Below, one piece after another: positions 63,051 through 64,000 of a stretch of DNA of 64,000 nucleotides. Position 1 is the stretch's first letter. Each line of letters opens with the position of its first letter. Both the position numbers and the translations under genes were made by a program. The stretch covers positions 1 through 64,000 of the forward strand of contig CAZXFA010000007.1 of the NCBI GenBank assembly GCA_964640085.1, given 5' to 3'. This stretch comes from CAZXFA01 sp964640085. Lineage in GTDB: Bacteria > Actinomycetota > UBA4738 > HRBIN12. The notes beneath the pieces are model-generated. The model was given only the letters and a program-made list of their open reading frames with translations, ran no database searches and was not told the DNA's origin.

Positions 63051-63176
63051 CTCCCTCCGCCGGCATTACCCGGTTCAGGTTCGTCGGGTCGCCGCCGCCG
63101 GCCTTCCGGCGCTCGCCCTGGCGAGCCCCGGACCCCCTTGGGCGACCTCTCAGCCCGGCTGCCCGAGCTCCCCGGT
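63051..63176 (-). ncRNA. TPP riboswitch (THI element) controlling thiE
   Basis: Reading the minus strand from 63176, ACCGGGGAGCTCG opens the element, and GGGCTGAGAGG with the CTGAGA core lies at 63148-63153. The second helix follows, with a long GC-rich P3 arm. The 3' half ACCCGACGAACCTGAACCGGGTAATGCCGGCGGAGGGAG ends at 63051 in short conserved pieces (GAACCTGA, GGTAATGCC, GGAGGGA). The last piece is also the thiE ribosome site, 3 bases from the ATG. Ligand binding should hide it, giving translational repression by thiamine pyrophosphate. Confidence 0.95.
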
Positions 63177-63188
63177 GATCCGGGTCAC

Positions 63189-63194
63189 AGCATA
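63189..63194 (-). promoter_or_regulatory. -10 element of the TPP riboswitch transcript
   Basis: TATGCT on the minus strand lies 13 bases before the first conserved base of the riboswitch, so transcription would begin near 63182. No -35 with good match is present, and the element sits just after the stop of the upstream membrane-protein gene. Confidence 0.4.
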
Positions 63195-63201
63195 GACCCG
63201 A

Positions 63202-63924
63202 TCAGCGGCCTGCAGCCCGGGAGCGGGCAATCGCCAGCTCGCGACGGACCTTCTTCCAGTCGCTCTTCCGCGTCGAGAACAGCACGTCGGTCGCCATGGC
63301 GAACAGACCGAATCCCACGATCGCCCACGCGGCCCAGGCGGGGGCGTCGGTGGCCGGCCAGAACGCGAGGGCGGCGAACGGCGCCGCCTTGGTCGCGATG
63401 GCTCCCGACGCGTGCATCCATGCCCGAGCGGTCGGTGCGGCTCGCAGGTACGAGGCGTAGTCGGTCTTCAGGCCGGGTCGGGGAGGGAACGGGCCCGGCA
63501 GGAGGTAGGGCGGGAGGGGGCCGGTGAGGAAGTAAGAGCTGAACCTGATCCCGGCGATCCGTCCCGTCAACCAGTGCGCCAGGTCGTGGACGGAGGCGGC
63601 CCATGCCAGGGCCGCGAACACCAGCGCCACCCCGGCGACCGCCTCGGAGTCCGACCCGAAAGCCAGGCCAACCGCGAAGGAACCGACCAGCGTCCCGACG
63701 AGCAGCACCGCGTTGCCGAGCCATACCGGGAACCGCCATCGGACCCGTGCTTCGAACGCCTTCCGGTCGATCCGCCCCGCGGCCTCGGCCCAGTGAGCGG
63801 AGAGGGCGGGGTCGGCCTTCACCTTGGCGAGGAGGGACCAGAAGCCGAGCGCGCGCAGATCGGTCCGTCCAGCGTCGACGGCTGCCTCGATCCTCGCGAA
63901 CGTCTCCGGGTAGCTCTCGCTCAC
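63202..63924 (-). CDS. Membrane protein with HDxxH motif, possibly M50-like
   Basis: From GTG 63924 the 240-residue protein has a charged N-terminal 60 residues and then hydrophobic helices near 66-88, 95-112 and 176-212. The motif VHDLAHWLTGRIAGI (His113, Asp114, His117) lies at the end of a membrane helix and is followed by YFLTGPLPPYLLPGPFP. This recalls the HExxH...GP layout of site-2-type M50 proteases, with Asp for Glu. Asp213 (MATDVLFS) could be a third ligand. I do not recognise the exact family. It lies upstream of thiE but ends before that promoter. Confidence 0.7.
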   Translation of the reverse strand: MSESYPETFARIEAAVDAGRTDLRALGFWSLLAKVKADPALSAHWAEAAGRIDRKAFEARVRWRFPVWLGNAVLLVGTLVGSFAVGLAFGSDSEAVAGVALVFAALAWAASVHDLAHWLTGRIAGIRFSSYFLTGPLPPYLLPGPFPPRPGLKTDYASYLRAAPTARAWMHASGAIATKAAPFAALAFWPATDAPAWAAWAIVGFGLFAMATDVLFSTRKSDWKKVRRELAIARSRAAGR

Positions 63925-64000
63925 GGGGAATCCCCCGCTCCGCGCGCGCGATGGCCTAGGATGGTCATCCGGACGCGCCCCCGGCCCCTGGACCGTCCGC

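Overview
The window is about 70% GC and carries a near-continuous set of bacterial housekeeping genes. It most likely comes from an actinobacterium (Actinomycetota), possibly a lineage outside the well-studied genera. The pointers are: a dcw cluster that runs into yggS-sepF-yggT-divIVA; an ileS T-box leader with an Ile specifier codon; a SOS box of the actinobacterial form TCGAAC-N4-GTTCGA; DUF3040, DUF6504 and DUF402 proteins; a luciferase-like (F420-type) oxidoreductase; and many GTG starts, 4-bp stop/start overlaps and possible leaderless promoters. No rRNA, CRISPR array, transposase, integrase or phage gene is visible.

Layout. Positions 1-252 hold the tail of an unrecognised gene and a tRNA-Leu(CAA). 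Positions 254-8213 (minus strand) form a branched-chain amino-acid-type ABC uptake operon (livJ-H-M-G-F) followed by an ornithine-cyclodeaminase-family enzyme and a DAO-type flavoprotein, which looks like an import-and-oxidise unit. Positions 8406-15509 (minus) form a compact operon: replicative dnaE, a strongly divergent hisA/priA homologue, then trpC-trpB-trpA. A divergent PD-(D/E)XK nuclease follows at 15675, with either a CTG start or a one-base frameshift at its 5' end. Positions 16828-18902 (minus) hold rluD-like, lspA, dksA-like and yggU, divergent from T-box-ileS (18889-22379, plus).

Positions 22383-40460 (minus) are the cell-wall and division cluster. In order of transcription it reads mraZ - a 38-residue membrane peptide - rsmH - ftsL - ftsI - murE - murF - mraY - murD - ftsW - murG - murC - murB - ftsQ, then a separate promoter, ftsZ, a 160-bp gap, and yggS - sepF - yggT - divIVA. 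The mraZ promoter overlaps four phased GTGG boxes that fit an autoregulatory MraZ operator. Positions 40571-46967 hold an HNH endonuclease, the moxR-DUF58-transglutaminase trio, a MerR regulator and a DUF3040 protein.

Positions 46985-52510 (minus) are a mutagenesis cassette: SOS box - DUF6504 - unknown 130-residue protein - error-prone dnaE2-like polymerase - dinB. Positions 52557-64000 are metabolic: NTF2-like protein, fused formiminotransferase-cyclodeaminase, DUF402, LLM oxidoreductase, cysteine-desulfurase-like PLP enzyme, sulfolipid gene sqdB with a DUF2304-GT2 glycosyltransferase, the pseudouridine salvage pair psuK-psuG, a TPP-riboswitch-controlled thiE plus AIR-synthase-like gene, and a membrane protein with an HDxxH motif.

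The points most worth following are the catalytically altered HisA/PriA homologue inside the dnaE-trp operon, the small membrane peptide coupled to mraZ, the SOS cassette with its unknown protein, and the sqdB-GT2 pair.
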